From positions 1-26,339 of the forward strand of contig JAEXHR010000349.1 in assembly GCA_023449855.1 (NCBI GenBank): a DNA stretch of 26,339 bases. The letters are read 5' to 3'. This document shows, one piece after another, positions 15,444 to 22,773 of the stretch (positions are counted from its first letter, which is position 1; each line of letters starts with the position of its first letter). The translations under genes and the position numbers were made by a program. A model generated the notes under the pieces. The model was not told the origin of the DNA. It searched no databases and worked only from the letters and a program-made list of their open reading frames with translations. The stretch comes from Pseudomonadota bacterium. Its GTDB lineage: Bacteria > Pseudomonadota > Alphaproteobacteria > Rhizobiales > Xanthobacteraceae.

Positions 15444-16955
15444 TCACGATCCCCGGGCGCGGGTTCCACGCCGCGACTTCACCGTCGCTTTTTGGTGAAT
15501 CCGCAAGGTTGCAGCCGATGCTTTTGCAAGCGTCTCCGCAGCGGCGACCAGTTTGCGGATGGGGTGGCCGGAAAAGCCGAGTACGAAGCCGGGCGCCGGG
15601 CGTGCGCGTAGATAGGTGTCGGCCAGGAGCCAGCCTTCGACGCCTGCCGAGGCCTTGGCGTCAGCCGCGATCTGCAGGGATGTCCCGGGCGCAAATCGTG
15701 CGACCAGATGAAGGCCCTGGGAAGGGACGGGCACCGAGAGTTGTCCATCCGATGCATTGATGAGGGTTCGCGCCAGAGCGTCGCGCGCCTCGCGGTAGCG
15801 GCCGCGCATCCTGCGCAGATTGGCGGCGAAGGCGCCGGAATTCAGCATGTCGGCGATGGCGCCTTCCATGACGGTGGCGGGAAAACGGTCCATCGCCGCA
15901 CGCGCGGCAGCGACGGGGCCGATCAGGTTTTCGGGCAGCGCGCAGTAGCCGATGCGCAGGCCGGGAAACAGCGTCTTGGCGAAGGTCCCCATATAGACGA
16001 CGCGGCGCAGGTGATCGATGCCGGCGAGCGAGAGCAGGGGCGCGCCGTCATAACGGAATTCGCTGTCGTAATCGTCCTCGAACACAAAGGCATCGGCGGC
16101 GCGCGCCCAGTCGAGCAATTCCAGCCGCCGCGGCATCGCCATCTGCACGCCGAGCGGAAACTGATGCGACGGCGTGACGTAAGCAGCGCGCGCATGCGGC
16201 GCTGTCGCGCGGCCCTTGGCCACGAGCAGGCCGTGATCGTCCACCGGCACCGAGACTGGCCGGCCGCCGTAATGCTCGATGGATTTTCGCGCCGCGGGGT
16301 AGCCGGGGTCCTCGACCCAGATCTGTTCGCCCGGCTTGAGGATGGCCGACAGGACGATGCGCAGTCCGTGCTGCGTCCCCGATGTTAGCATGACCTGGTC
16401 GGGATCGCAGCGCAGCCCGCGCGCCGAGAGCAGGTGATTGGCGATGGCGATGCGCAATTCACGACTGCCGCGCGGATCGCCGTAATGCAGATGCTCGCTG
16501 CCGAAGGTGCGCATGCGGCGGCCGACAAAAGTGCGAAAACGTCGCAACGTCGTTTCGTCGATATCGGTGCAGCCAAGCGCCAGCGTGCCGCGCTGCGGCT
16601 CGGCGATGGCGATGCGCTTCGCTGCCTTGCCCGCGATGGCCGATGGAATGCGCTCCGCAACGAAAGTGCCGGAGCCGACACGCGCAACGGCAAAGCCGTC
16701 CGCGATCAGGCGCTCATAGGCGTCGGTGACGGTGTTGCGGCGAAAACCGGTCTGTTCGGCAAGATGCCGCGACGGCGGCAGCGCCGCGCCGGGCTTTGCC
16801 ATGCCTGACGTGATGGTGTGGCGCAGCGCTTGATAGAGGCGCTCCGGTGCGGAGGCCTGTTGGTCGATATGCGCCCCGCCGAGATCGAGCGGCAACTCGT
16901 GCGGGCTGGGCGAAGCCGATTTTCGAGGGTTCAAATTGGTCGGAATTTTTTGCAT
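15444..16955 (-). CDS. MocR/PdxR-type GntR regulator with aminotransferase domain
   Basis: Regulator of 503 residues. The N-terminal GntR winged helix spans about residues 35-100 (ERLYQALRHTITSGMAKPG, then LAEQTGFRRNTVTDAYERL and VGSGTFVAE). The C-terminal fold-type I aminotransferase domain carries VEDPGYPAARKSIEHYGG, the FEDDYDSEF motif and GTFAKTLFPGLRIGY with the PLP lysine near residue 327. Such proteins sense PLP or an amino-acid adduct and control vitamin B6 or amino-acid genes. It is divergent from a PNPOx-like gene and a deacylase gene, the likely targets. ATG at 16955 was chosen as the start; the frame could begin up to 57 bases earlier, which would put coding sequence over the inverted repeat. 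No good ribosome-binding site is seen. Confidence 0.92.
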   Translation of the reverse strand: MQKIPTNLNPRKSASPSPHELPLDLGGAHIDQQASAPERLYQALRHTITSGMAKPGAALPPSRHLAEQTGFRRNTVTDAYERLIADGFAVARVGSGTFVAERIPSAIAGKAAKRIAIAEPQRGTLALGCTDIDETTLRRFRTFVGRRMRTFGSEHLHYGDPRGSRELRIAIANHLLSARGLRCDPDQVMLTSGTQHGLRIVLSAILKPGEQIWVEDPGYPAARKSIEHYGGRPVSVPVDDHGLLVAKGRATAPHARAAYVTPSHQFPLGVQMAMPRRLELLDWARAADAFVFEDDYDSEFRYDGAPLLSLAGIDHLRRVVYMGTFAKTLFPGLRIGYCALPENLIGPVAAARAAMDRFPATVMEGAIADMLNSGAFAANLRRMRGRYREARDALARTLINASDGQLSVPVPSQGLHLVARFAPGTSLQIAADAKASAGVEGWLLADTYLRARPAPGFVLGFSGHPIRKLVAAAETLAKASAATLRIHQKATVKSRRGTRARGS

Positions 16956-16982
16956 GGAATTGGCACTATCGCAGACCAATTT
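16933..16982. promoter_or_regulatory. Predicted MocR operator: perfect 9-bp inverted repeat
   Basis: AAATTGGTC at 16933-16941 and GACCAATTT at 16974-16982, centre to centre 41 bases, close to four helical turns. Further ATTGG/CCAAT half-sites lie at 16959-16963 and 17009-17013. The right arm is in the intergenic region and the left arm is just inside the regulator's first codons. MocR proteins typically bind paired repeats between themselves and a divergent target, so autoregulation plus control of the PNPOx-like gene is inferred. Confidence 0.5.
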
Positions 16983-17044
16983 GGTGGCTACAACAATTTC
17001 GAACGCTTCCAATCCGTATCTTCAAACCTCTTTGGGGAATTGCT

Positions 17045-17791
17045 GTGAGCACCGCCGAACTGAAGACCACCACCGACGACACCACGCCGACCTATCCGCT
17101 CAGTCAGCGCAACCGGGTGAAGCGGCGGCACGATCGCGGCTTCTACGACCACGAGACGGTACACAAGATCCTCGATGCCTCGATGATGTGCCATGTGTCC
17201 TATGTGATCGACGGCCAGCCTTACTGCACGCCGACCTTCTTCTGGCGCGAAGGCACCACCCTGTACTGGCACGGTTCGAGCGCCAGCCGCATGCTGAAGA
17301 ACCAGACCGCGCATCAGCGCGTCTGCCTCACCGTCGCATTCCTCGACAGCCTCGTGCTGGCGCGCTGCGGCTTCAATCACTCGGCCGACTACCGCGCCGT
17401 GATGGCGTTCGGAAACGCCTATCTCGTCACCGATCCCGAGGAGAAGGATCGTGCCGGCATCGCCATGGTGGATCGCTTCTTCCCCGAGCGCACGGCAAGT
17501 CTGCGTGCGACGACGGCGCAGGAAATGAAGGCGACGTCGTTCATCGCGATGGAGATCGAGGAAGCATCGGCAAAGATCCGCGCCAAGGGCGTGGCCGATG
17601 ATGACGAGGACTATGAGCTGCCGATCTATGCCGAGCGCATTCCGGTGAAGACCGTGCTCGGTGCGCCCGAGCCGTGTCCGCGATTGCTGCCGGGTGTCGA
17701 GCGGCCGGCAACGCTGCAGGCTTACAGCGAAGGCCGATTGCTCGAAGATGCGCTGACCGATGCCTATTTTATGCAGTACCCGAAGGGGTGA
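17045..17791 (+). CDS. Pyridoxamine 5'-phosphate oxidase family flavoprotein (FMN split barrel)
   Basis: Protein of 248 residues with the split-barrel pattern of Nim/PNPOx-like proteins: HDRGFYDHETVHKILDASMMCHVSYV, then YCTPTFFWREGTTLYWHGSSASRMLKN, and VCLTVAFLDSLVLARCGFNHS. It probably binds FMN (or heme or F420 in related groups) and is longer than true PdxH by its C-terminal extension; it lacks the tidy PdxH signature, so it should not be named pdxH. The start is GTG at 17045 with GGGGA at suitable distance. It is divergent from the MocR regulator and 52 bases upstream of the M20 gene on the same strand, which suggests a PLP-sensing regulator controlling a two-gene unit. Confidence 0.88.
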   Translation: MSTAELKTTTDDTTPTYPLSQRNRVKRRHDRGFYDHETVHKILDASMMCHVSYVIDGQPYCTPTFFWREGTTLYWHGSSASRMLKNQTAHQRVCLTVAFLDSLVLARCGFNHSADYRAVMAFGNAYLVTDPEEKDRAGIAMVDRFFPERTASLRATTAQEMKATSFIAMEIEEASAKIRAKGVADDDEDYELPIYAERIPVKTVLGAPEPCPRLLPGVERPATLQAYSEGRLLEDALTDAYFMQYPKG

Positions 17792-17843
17792 GGCGAGGTT
17801 AGGTTGCCGGCGCAATCGATCGAATCTCACCGGAGCCTGATGA

Positions 17844-19127
17844 ATGACTGTCACCGATACGCAGCGAAAAATCCTGGATGCCGTCGATAACGCTTTCGAC
17901 GCGCAGCTCGAGACGACGAAGGATTTCGTTGCGATCCCCTCGACGCGCGGCGCCGAGGGGCCGTGTCAGGACATGATGGGCGATCTCCTGCGCGAGCGCG
18001 GCTATGAGGTCGATGACTGGCACGTCAACATGGACGAGCTCGCGGGCCTGCCCGGCGTCGGCATCATCGAGCATGATTTTTCCAAGGCGCGCAGCGTGGT
18101 CGGCACCTACAGGCCGGCCACGACTGCGGGCAAATCGCTGATCCTGCAAGGGCACTGCGACGTGGTGCCGGTCGGTCCGCTCGACATGTGGGATACGCCG
18201 CCATTTTCGCCGGTGATCAAGGACGGCAGGATGTATGGCCGCGGCGCCTGCGACATGAAGTCGGGCACGATCGGCGCGCTCTATGCACTCGATGCGATCA
18301 AGGCCGCGGGCCTCAAGCCGACGGCGCGTATTCACTTCCAGTCCGTCATCGAAGAGGAGAGCACCGGCGTCGGCGCGCTCTCCACGCTGCAGCGTGGCTA
18401 TCGCGCGGATGCGTGTTTCATTCCCGAGCCGACGGCGGGCAAGATGGTGCGCGCGCAGATCGGCGTCATCTGGTTTCGCATCAAGGTGCGCGGCTTCCCC
18501 GTCCATGTCCAGGATGCCGGCAGCGGCGCCAATGCGATCAAGGGGGCCTATCATCTGATCGAGGCTATCGAAAAGCTCGAAGCCGATTGGAACAAGCGCG
18601 CCGAAAACGCGCCATATTACGACAAGGTGCATCACCCGCTGAACTTCAACCCCGGCATCATCAAGGGCGGCGACTGGGCTTCCAGCGTTCCGGCCTGGTG
18701 CGATGTCGATTGCCGGATCGCCATTTTGCCGGGCTGGTCGGTGCAGGACTGTCAGGCGGAGATCAAGGCCTGCATCGACAAGGCCGCGCGTGCGCATCCC
18801 TTCCTCGCCAACAATCCGCCGGTGGTGGAGTGGTCCGGCTATCAGTCGGAAGGCTATGTGCTGAGTGGTTCTGAAGCGCCTGAAGCCGCCTTCGCAAAAG
18901 CCTTCGATGCCGTCTATGGGGGCGGCAAGCCGCAGGACGTTTCCAATACCGGACTGACCGACACGCGCTTCTATGGCCTGTATTACGACATCCCCGGCCT
19001 CTGCTTCGGCCCCGAAGGCAAGGACATCCACGGCTTCAACGAATATGTGGACCTGGAGTCGGTCCGCAAATGCACCAAGGCGATGGCGCTGTTCATTGCC
19101 GAGTGGTGCGGCGTGGAGACAGCGTAG
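17844..19127 (+). CDS. M20 family metallopeptidase, ArgE/DapE-type deacylase
   Basis: Zinc amidohydrolase of 427 residues. Metal and catalytic residues are visible: GHCDVVP with His104, GRGACDMKSG with Asp137, the Glu170-172 run (EEES), PEP near residue 194, and C-terminal KDIHGFNE with His396. The dimerisation domain in the middle contains the FPVHVQDAGSGANAI motif. This is the ArgE/DapE/ACY1 group, hydrolysing an N-acyl amino acid or similar amide; the substrate is not identifiable. It follows the PNPOx-like gene and may be under MocR control. Its TAG stop falls inside the left arm of a palindromic repeat shared with the convergent gene. Confidence 0.93.
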   Translation: MTVTDTQRKILDAVDNAFDAQLETTKDFVAIPSTRGAEGPCQDMMGDLLRERGYEVDDWHVNMDELAGLPGVGIIEHDFSKARSVVGTYRPATTAGKSLILQGHCDVVPVGPLDMWDTPPFSPVIKDGRMYGRGACDMKSGTIGALYALDAIKAAGLKPTARIHFQSVIEEESTGVGALSTLQRGYRADACFIPEPTAGKMVRAQIGVIWFRIKVRGFPVHVQDAGSGANAIKGAYHLIEAIEKLEADWNKRAENAPYYDKVHHPLNFNPGIIKGGDWASSVPAWCDVDCRIAILPGWSVQDCQAEIKACIDKAARAHPFLANNPPVVEWSGYQSEGYVLSGSEAPEAAFAKAFDAVYGGGKPQDVSNTGLTDTRFYGLYYDIPGLCFGPEGKDIHGFNEYVDLESVRKCTKAMALFIAEWCGVETA

Positions 19128-19211
19128 GGCGGATGAGCGCAGCGTAATCCGCCGCGGTCTTCGCAACATGAACTCGGCCGGTGGATTACGGCTTCGCCTA
19201 ATCCGCCCTAC
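19124..19211. repeat. Palindromic intergenic repeat, family C, containing both stop codons
   Basis: Arms GTAGGGCGGAT and ATCCGCCCTAC with internal arms GCGTAATCC and GGATTACGGC. The TAG in each arm is the stop codon of the flanking convergent gene: 19125-19127 on the + strand and 19208-19210 read on the - strand. The element is thus both the end of the coding regions and a likely two-way terminator hairpin. Confidence 0.85.
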
Positions 19212-19990
19212 CGCCACAGCGCCGCGACGATCGCATCGAGTCCATCTGTCAACGCCGCCGGTCCCGGCTGCAGGATCAGTGGCGATTTGATCTCTACGAT
19301 GCGATTGTCGCGCACGGCCGGAATGTCGCTCCATCCCGGCCGCTGCCTGATCTTCTCCGGCACGACTTTCTTGCCGCACCAGGAGGCGAGGATGACGTCC
19401 GGCATCGCCTCGCGCACCTCGTCCGGCGACACGATGCGATCCTTCGCCGCCTTGCGGAGCCGCATCTGCGGGAACACGTCGATTCCGCCGGCGAGTTCGA
19501 TCAGTTCCGACACCCAGCCGATGCCGGTGATGAGCGGATCGTCCCATTCCTCGAAATAGACGCGCGGTTTTGACTGCCGCAACTTTGCCGCCGTGTTGAC
19601 GCTGGAAAGCCGCAGCGAAAGCTGTGTCACCAGCTCATTTGCCCGCGTTTTCGCGTCGATTAGCGCGCCCAAAGCGCCGATCATTGCGAGGATTCCGGCA
19701 ATGTCGCGCTGGTTGAATACATGCACGGCAACGCCGGCGCGGATCAGCGAGGCAGCAATTTCCGCCTGTAAATCCGAAAAACAGAGAACGAGGTCCGGCT
19801 CCAGCGCGAGAATTTTCGGCACATCGGCGGAGATGAAAGCCGACACCCGCGGCTTTTCCTTCCGCACCTGCGGCGGCCGTACCGCATAGCCGGAAACGCC
19901 GACGATGCGATCCTGCTCGCCGAGCAGGTACAGCGTCTCCACGGTCTCTTCGGTCAGGCAGACGATACGGGAGGGCGGAAAGTCGCGCAT
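19208..19990 (-). CDS. Cobalamin/siderophore-binding-type (BtuF-like) protein without signal peptide
   Basis: Protein of 260 residues with the class III periplasmic binding protein pattern: RIVCLTEETVETLYLLGEQDRIVGVSGY at the start, VPKILALEPDLVLCFSDLQ, AGVAVHVFNQRDIAGILAMIGALG, and a C-terminal lobe with ELIELAGGIDVFP and MPDVILASWCGKK. This is the BtuF/FhuD fold that binds corrinoids or Fe-siderophores. Strikingly there is no signal peptide; the conserved strand starts about eight residues after the ATG, and upstream codons offer only a GTG one codon earlier. It may act in the cytoplasm or be non-classically localised. No permease or ATPase gene is adjacent. Its stop codon lies in a palindromic repeat. 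Confidence 0.82.
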   Translation of the reverse strand: MRDFPPSRIVCLTEETVETLYLLGEQDRIVGVSGYAVRPPQVRKEKPRVSAFISADVPKILALEPDLVLCFSDLQAEIAASLIRAGVAVHVFNQRDIAGILAMIGALGALIDAKTRANELVTQLSLRLSSVNTAAKLRQSKPRVYFEEWDDPLITGIGWVSELIELAGGIDVFPQMRLRKAAKDRIVSPDEVREAMPDVILASWCGKKVVPEKIRQRPGWSDIPAVRDNRIVEIKSPLILQPGPAALTDGLDAIVAALWR

Positions 19991-20101
19991 CACATCGCTA
20001 TGCCCGGAAAGAAGGGGCTTGTCATGATGCGCCGGCTGCGGCTCTCATGGCGTGAACATCCGCGCGACGACGGATCGACGACAAACTGGGAGACGCAGGC
20101 G

Positions 20102-20500
20102 ATGACGCCACTCGACAAGATCAAGAGCATTCCGATGCCGTTCTCGGTGTCCATGGGCGTCACTTTCATCGAGGCGGAGCCGGAGCGCGTTGTCGCGACC
20201 ATGCTGGTGCGCGAGGATCTCTGCACCACACGCCATATCATCCATGGCGGCGCTGTCATGGCGCTGGCCGATGCGGTGGGCGCCGCGGCCACGGTGATCA
20301 ACCTCCCGGAAGATGCCAAGGGCACCACGACCATCGAGAGCAAGACCAATTTCGTCAGCGCCGCTGCCGCCGGCACCACGGTGCGCGCCACCGCAACGCC
20401 GATCCATCGGGGCCGCCGCACCCAGGTCTGGCAGACCCGGATCGAAAGCGAGGAGGGTAAGCTGGTGGGGGTCGTGACCCAGACCCAGCTGGTGCTCTGA
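20102..20500 (+). CDS. PaaI family hotdog thioesterase
   Basis: Protein of 132 residues with one hotdog domain. TTRHIIHGGAVMALADAVGAAAT contains the HGG motif (His48) and Asp57, matching the catalytic region of PaaI/YbgC-related acyl-CoA thioesterases. It ends with the usual strand pattern of VWQTRIESEEGKLVGVVTQTQLVL. It probably hydrolyses acyl- or phenylacetyl-type CoA thioesters; the specific substrate is unknown. ATG at 20102 is preferred: GGGAG lies 9 bases upstream, and conserved sequence begins only there. An earlier start at 20000 would leave no promoter room against the divergent BtuF-like gene. Confidence 0.9.
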   Translation: MTPLDKIKSIPMPFSVSMGVTFIEAEPERVVATMLVREDLCTTRHIIHGGAVMALADAVGAAATVINLPEDAKGTTTIESKTNFVSAAAAGTTVRATATPIHRGRRTQVWQTRIESEEGKLVGVVTQTQLVL

Positions 20501-20551
20501 GCCGGTCGCGTGGTGAGTTTTCGTTAACTTTCAAAGCTTTCGCATAGCTCG

Positions 20552-20579
20552 CCTGCGGCAGGCGCGGTCTTGCCGCAGG
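20552..20579 (+). terminator. Hairpin downstream of the thioesterase gene
   Basis: Perfect 9-bp inverted repeat CCTGCGGCA/TGCCGCAGG with a 10-base loop, 51 bases after the thioesterase stop. The following sequence is T-rich but lacks a continuous T-run, so it may be a weak terminator or mRNA 3' stabiliser. Confidence 0.45.
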
Positions 20580-20598
20580 TCCTTGGTCTTGAATTTCT

Positions 20599-20613
20599 TT
20601 GTGCGATGCACAA
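20599..20613. promoter_or_regulatory. Small palindrome in the GNAT gene promoter region
   Basis: TTGTGC-GAT-GCACAA, a perfect 6-bp inverted repeat 57 bases before the ATG at 20671. It could be an operator overlapping the promoter; no regulator can be named. Confidence 0.3.
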
Positions 20614-20670
20614 TATTGGTTTTATCGAAGAATCAAGGTGTTCCTGACGGCTAACCGCAGGAAATGGACC

Positions 20671-21351
20671 ATGTTTAGCCCCGCGACGATCATTGCACTT
20701 GCCACCCGGACGCCCAAGGCAGCAGCCAAGAGCGGCCCGGTCCGTATCCTCGCTGCCAGCGAGCTTCCGCTGTTCCGCGACCATCTGCTCCGCCTCGACC
20801 GTGAGAGCCGCCGCGACCGTTTCAACGGCTCGCTGTGCGACGACTGGGTCGCGAATTATGCCGAGCGCTCGGTGCATGACGGCACGGTGATCCTGGCCTA
20901 TTTCGAGGACGGCGTTGTACGCGGCGCGGCCGAGCTGCATCAGGCCGACCTGACCAATGTCGAGCCGGAAGTCGCTTTCAGCGTCGAGAGCTGCATGCGC
21001 CGCAAGGGCGTCGGCAGCATGCTCTTCACCCAACTGATCGCGAAAGCGAAGTCGATGGGCTACAAGAAGCTGCGCGTCACCACCGGTGCGCAGAACGATG
21101 CGATGCGCGCGCTTGCCGGCAAGTTCGGCGCCAAGCTGTCGTTCCGTCACGGCGATTCGACGGGTCTGATCGACCTGACGGCGGAGCCGAAGACGGTCGT
21201 GGCGAAGCCCAAGACTGGTACGGCCAAGACTGGTACGGTCAAGACTGCTACAGCCAAGGCTGGTACGTTCGAGGTCGCAAAGGCGGCCGCCGACTATCAC
21301 CGCGCCGCTTGGCGCGCCTGGTTCAACGCTGCCGGCTTCGGCAAGCACTGA
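20671..21351 (+). CDS. GNAT family N-acetyltransferase
   Basis: Protein of 226 residues with one GNAT domain, about residues 25-165. FRDHLLRLDRESRRDRF resembles the N-terminal helix of many bacterial GNATs. VAFSVESCMRRKGVGSMLFTQLIAKAKSMG carries the acetyl-CoA loop R-K-G-V-G, followed by LRVTTGAQNDAMRALAGKFGAKL. The acceptor is unknown. The C-terminus has an unusual low-complexity linker (about residues 170-200) made from four 15-base DNA repeats encoding KTGTA-type units, then a basic tail with AAWRAWFNAAGFGKH. ATG at 20671 was chosen because AGGA precedes it at 9 bases. A bidirectional terminator lies downstream beyond a palindromic repeat. Confidence 0.9.
   Translation: MFSPATIIALATRTPKAAAKSGPVRILAASELPLFRDHLLRLDRESRRDRFNGSLCDDWVANYAERSVHDGTVILAYFEDGVVRGAAELHQADLTNVEPEVAFSVESCMRRKGVGSMLFTQLIAKAKSMGYKKLRVTTGAQNDAMRALAGKFGAKLSFRHGDSTGLIDLTAEPKTVVAKPKTGTAKTGTVKTATAKAGTFEVAKAAADYHRAAWRAWFNAAGFGKH
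21211..21270 (+). repeat. Four tandem 15-bp repeats inside the GNAT gene
   Basis: Units AAGACTGGTACGGCC, AAGACTGGTACGGTC, AAGACTGCTACAGCC and AAGGCTGGTACGTTC in direct tandem, in frame, encoding K-T-G-T-A, K-T-G-T-V, K-T-A-T-A and K-A-G-T-F. Copy number could vary between strains without breaking the frame. Confidence 0.85.
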
Positions 21352-21360
21352 TCGACACGC

Positions 21361-21472
21361 TCACCCTCATCCTGAGGAGCCGCGAAGCGGCGTCTCGAAG
21401 GATGTCGGCAAGCTTCGAGGCGCACCAACCCATGGTTCGAGACGGCGCTGCGCGCCTCCTCACCATGAGGGA
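21361..21472. repeat. Palindromic intergenic repeat, family D
   Basis: Imperfect inverted repeat with arms CCCTCATCCTGAGGAGC and GCGCCTCCTCACCATGAGGG and inner arms GGCGTCTCGAAGG and GGTTCGAGACGGC. It starts about 10 bases after the GNAT stop. The TCACCCTCATCCTGAGGAGC form is a very common intergenic repeat in Bradyrhizobiaceae, from memory. Confidence 0.82.
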
Positions 21473-21494
21473 CGGAGTAGGTTGATCCCAAACA

Positions 21495-21520
21495 AAAAGC
21501 AGGGCGCGAGCCCTGCTTTT
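21495..21520. terminator. Bidirectional intrinsic terminator
   Basis: AAAAGCAGGGC-GCGA-GCCCTGCTTTT: perfect 11-bp stem with a GNRA tetraloop, ending in T-runs on both strands (TTTT on +, TTTTT on -). It lies between convergent genes ending at 21351 (+) and 21546 (-) and should stop transcription from both. Confidence 0.85.
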
Positions 21521-21545
21521 GCATTTCAGAATAGAAAGTTTGAGA

Positions 21546-21845
21546 TCAGGCGCGCTTGGCGACCGCGATCTTGCGGGTAACGCGGCGCTCGACGACCACC
21601 GTACGCTGGGCGCCCTGTTCGCCGGCGATGACGCGGCTGACGCGCAGTGTGCCGGAAGGACGGCTGGCCTTCTTGACCTGCGCCTGAACTTCTTCAATCG
21701 GCAGGCCCATTAGCGAGGCCGCGATCTCGGCCTGCTGGTCGAGGTCCTCGGTGATGCCGATGGCGGCGAAGATGGCCTCGTCCAGGGTCGGCGGATCGTG
21801 CCGCACGCGCCGGGTGCCATATTTCGTATTCCACTCGCCGCTCAT
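21546..21845 (-). CDS. Conserved hypothetical protein
   Basis: Protein of 99 residues starting MSGEWNTKYGTRRVRHDPPTLDEAIFAA, with a helical middle (DQQAEIAASLMGLPIEEVQAQV) and a basic C-terminus (RTVVVERRVTRKIAVAKRA). It resembles short conserved proteins of Bradyrhizobiaceae without assigned function. AGAGG lies 7 bases before the ATG at 21845. The frame is open further upstream, but that part looks non-coding. No signal peptide or membrane segment; the basic tail could contact nucleic acid, which is only a guess. Confidence 0.8.
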   Translation of the reverse strand: MSGEWNTKYGTRRVRHDPPTLDEAIFAAIGITEDLDQQAEIAASLMGLPIEEVQAQVKKASRPSGTLRVSRVIAGEQGAQRTVVVERRVTRKIAVAKRA

Positions 21846-21979
21846 CGTCGTGCCTCTAGTTTGATATTCGCTACCTAACGAAGCCATTGTTGCATTGCAA
21901 TATGAAAAACCCATGGCAAAGCTGCCATGCGTCAACGCGTCCATGTCATCTGCAACTGCTTCGATTGGTAGCTTTATAG

Positions 21980-22657
21980 CTAAGTCGATTCCGGCGCCAG
22001 TTCGGGCGCGGGCTGCGGCCATTTTTCCAGCGCCTGATGGCCGGTGGTGGTCAGGGCGTAGACGCCGCGCGTAACCGGCTCGAACCAGCCATAGACGTTC
22101 CGGTGCAGGATCTTCTGCGCATCCGGATAGGCCGGTTTGAGTTCTTTCAGCTTACGCGGGCCACGCGCGAGGGCGGCAGCGCAGCCAAGCGCCTGCTGAC
22201 GATAGGCGGTCATGATCGGCGTCTTCGTGCTGCCGCCGAGCGCGGGGTCGCCGATGCGTTTTCTGTGCTCGGTAATCAGCCGCGCGCGCTTCTTCGGATT
22301 GCGCCGCGGCGCCGCGATGGGCGGCTCGACCAGGATTTCCACCGTGCCGGCGTCGGTCACGCCGAGCATGCCGAAGCCGAGCCGGCGGCACAGATTGCGG
22401 TAGCGCGCATCGCTCTCGCGGCCTTTGCCGCGGATCGACATTTTGGCGGCAATCCAGAGTTCGTCGCAGGCGCCGGCGCGCTCCACGGCCTGCAGGATCA
22501 GCTCCAGATTAAATGAAAGCTTGAGCTCGCCGATCACGACGATGGGCGGATCGTCGCCCTTCAGCGCCACCAGATCGCAGCCCGATATTTCGCCCTTCAC
22601 CGAAAAGCCGAGGCCCTCGAGGAAGCGTTTAACGGGGAGGTAGAGCGAGGTTTCCAA
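21980..22657 (-). CDS. DUF2161 PD-(D/E)XK-fold protein
   Basis: Protein of about 225 residues. The start SLYLPVKRFLEGLGFSVKGE, the pair GCDLVAL and VVIGELKLSF form the D...E-x-K core of a PD-(D/E)XK nuclease-like fold, as in the DUF2161 family. A basic middle (APRRNPKKRARLITEHRKR) and a C-terminal winged-helix-like end (NVYGWFEPVTRGVYALTTTGHQAL) suggest DNA binding. Biological role unknown. The start is uncertain: TTG at 22657 would match homologues that begin just before ETSLYLPVK; TTG at 22693 is an upstream alternative. Neither has a strong ribosome-binding site. The gene is divergent from the MgtC-like gene. Confidence 0.83.
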   Translation of the reverse strand: METSLYLPVKRFLEGLGFSVKGEISGCDLVALKGDDPPIVVIGELKLSFNLELILQAVERAGACDELWIAAKMSIRGKGRESDARYRNLCRRLGFGMLGVTDAGTVEILVEPPIAAPRRNPKKRARLITEHRKRIGDPALGGSTKTPIMTAYRQQALGCAAALARGPRKLKELKPAYPDAQKILHRNVYGWFEPVTRGVYALTTTGHQALEKWPQPAPELAPEST

Positions 22658-22773
22658 GATATGGCCGCTTGATGAGACGAAGCGTCGCGGCAACCGCGAC
22701 TCGGGCGTCGAGTTTATCCGGGTTGCCTTGCCTTTGGCACCTGAAGTGCCCTTTGAAGATCATCGGAGTTCAC

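Noticed and set aside
17045..17791. Naming the PNPOx-like gene pdxH
   Set aside because: The split-barrel pattern fits, but the length and motifs differ from true pyridoxine phosphate oxidase; its neighbour regulator alone is not enough.
17799..19547. A 582-codon open frame on the - strand opposite the M20 deacylase gene
   Set aside because: Antisense shadow of a gene with all catalytic residues; it also crosses a palindrome and has no motif of its own.
19991..20101. Cobalamin riboswitch upstream of the BtuF-like gene
   Set aside because: The gap is only about 110 bases to the divergent start and shows no B12-box-like sequence that I can recognise.
21361..21520. CRISPR or insertion sequence at the cluster of inverted repeats
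   Set aside because: There is one palindrome and one terminator, no direct-repeat/spacer periodicity and no transposase frame.
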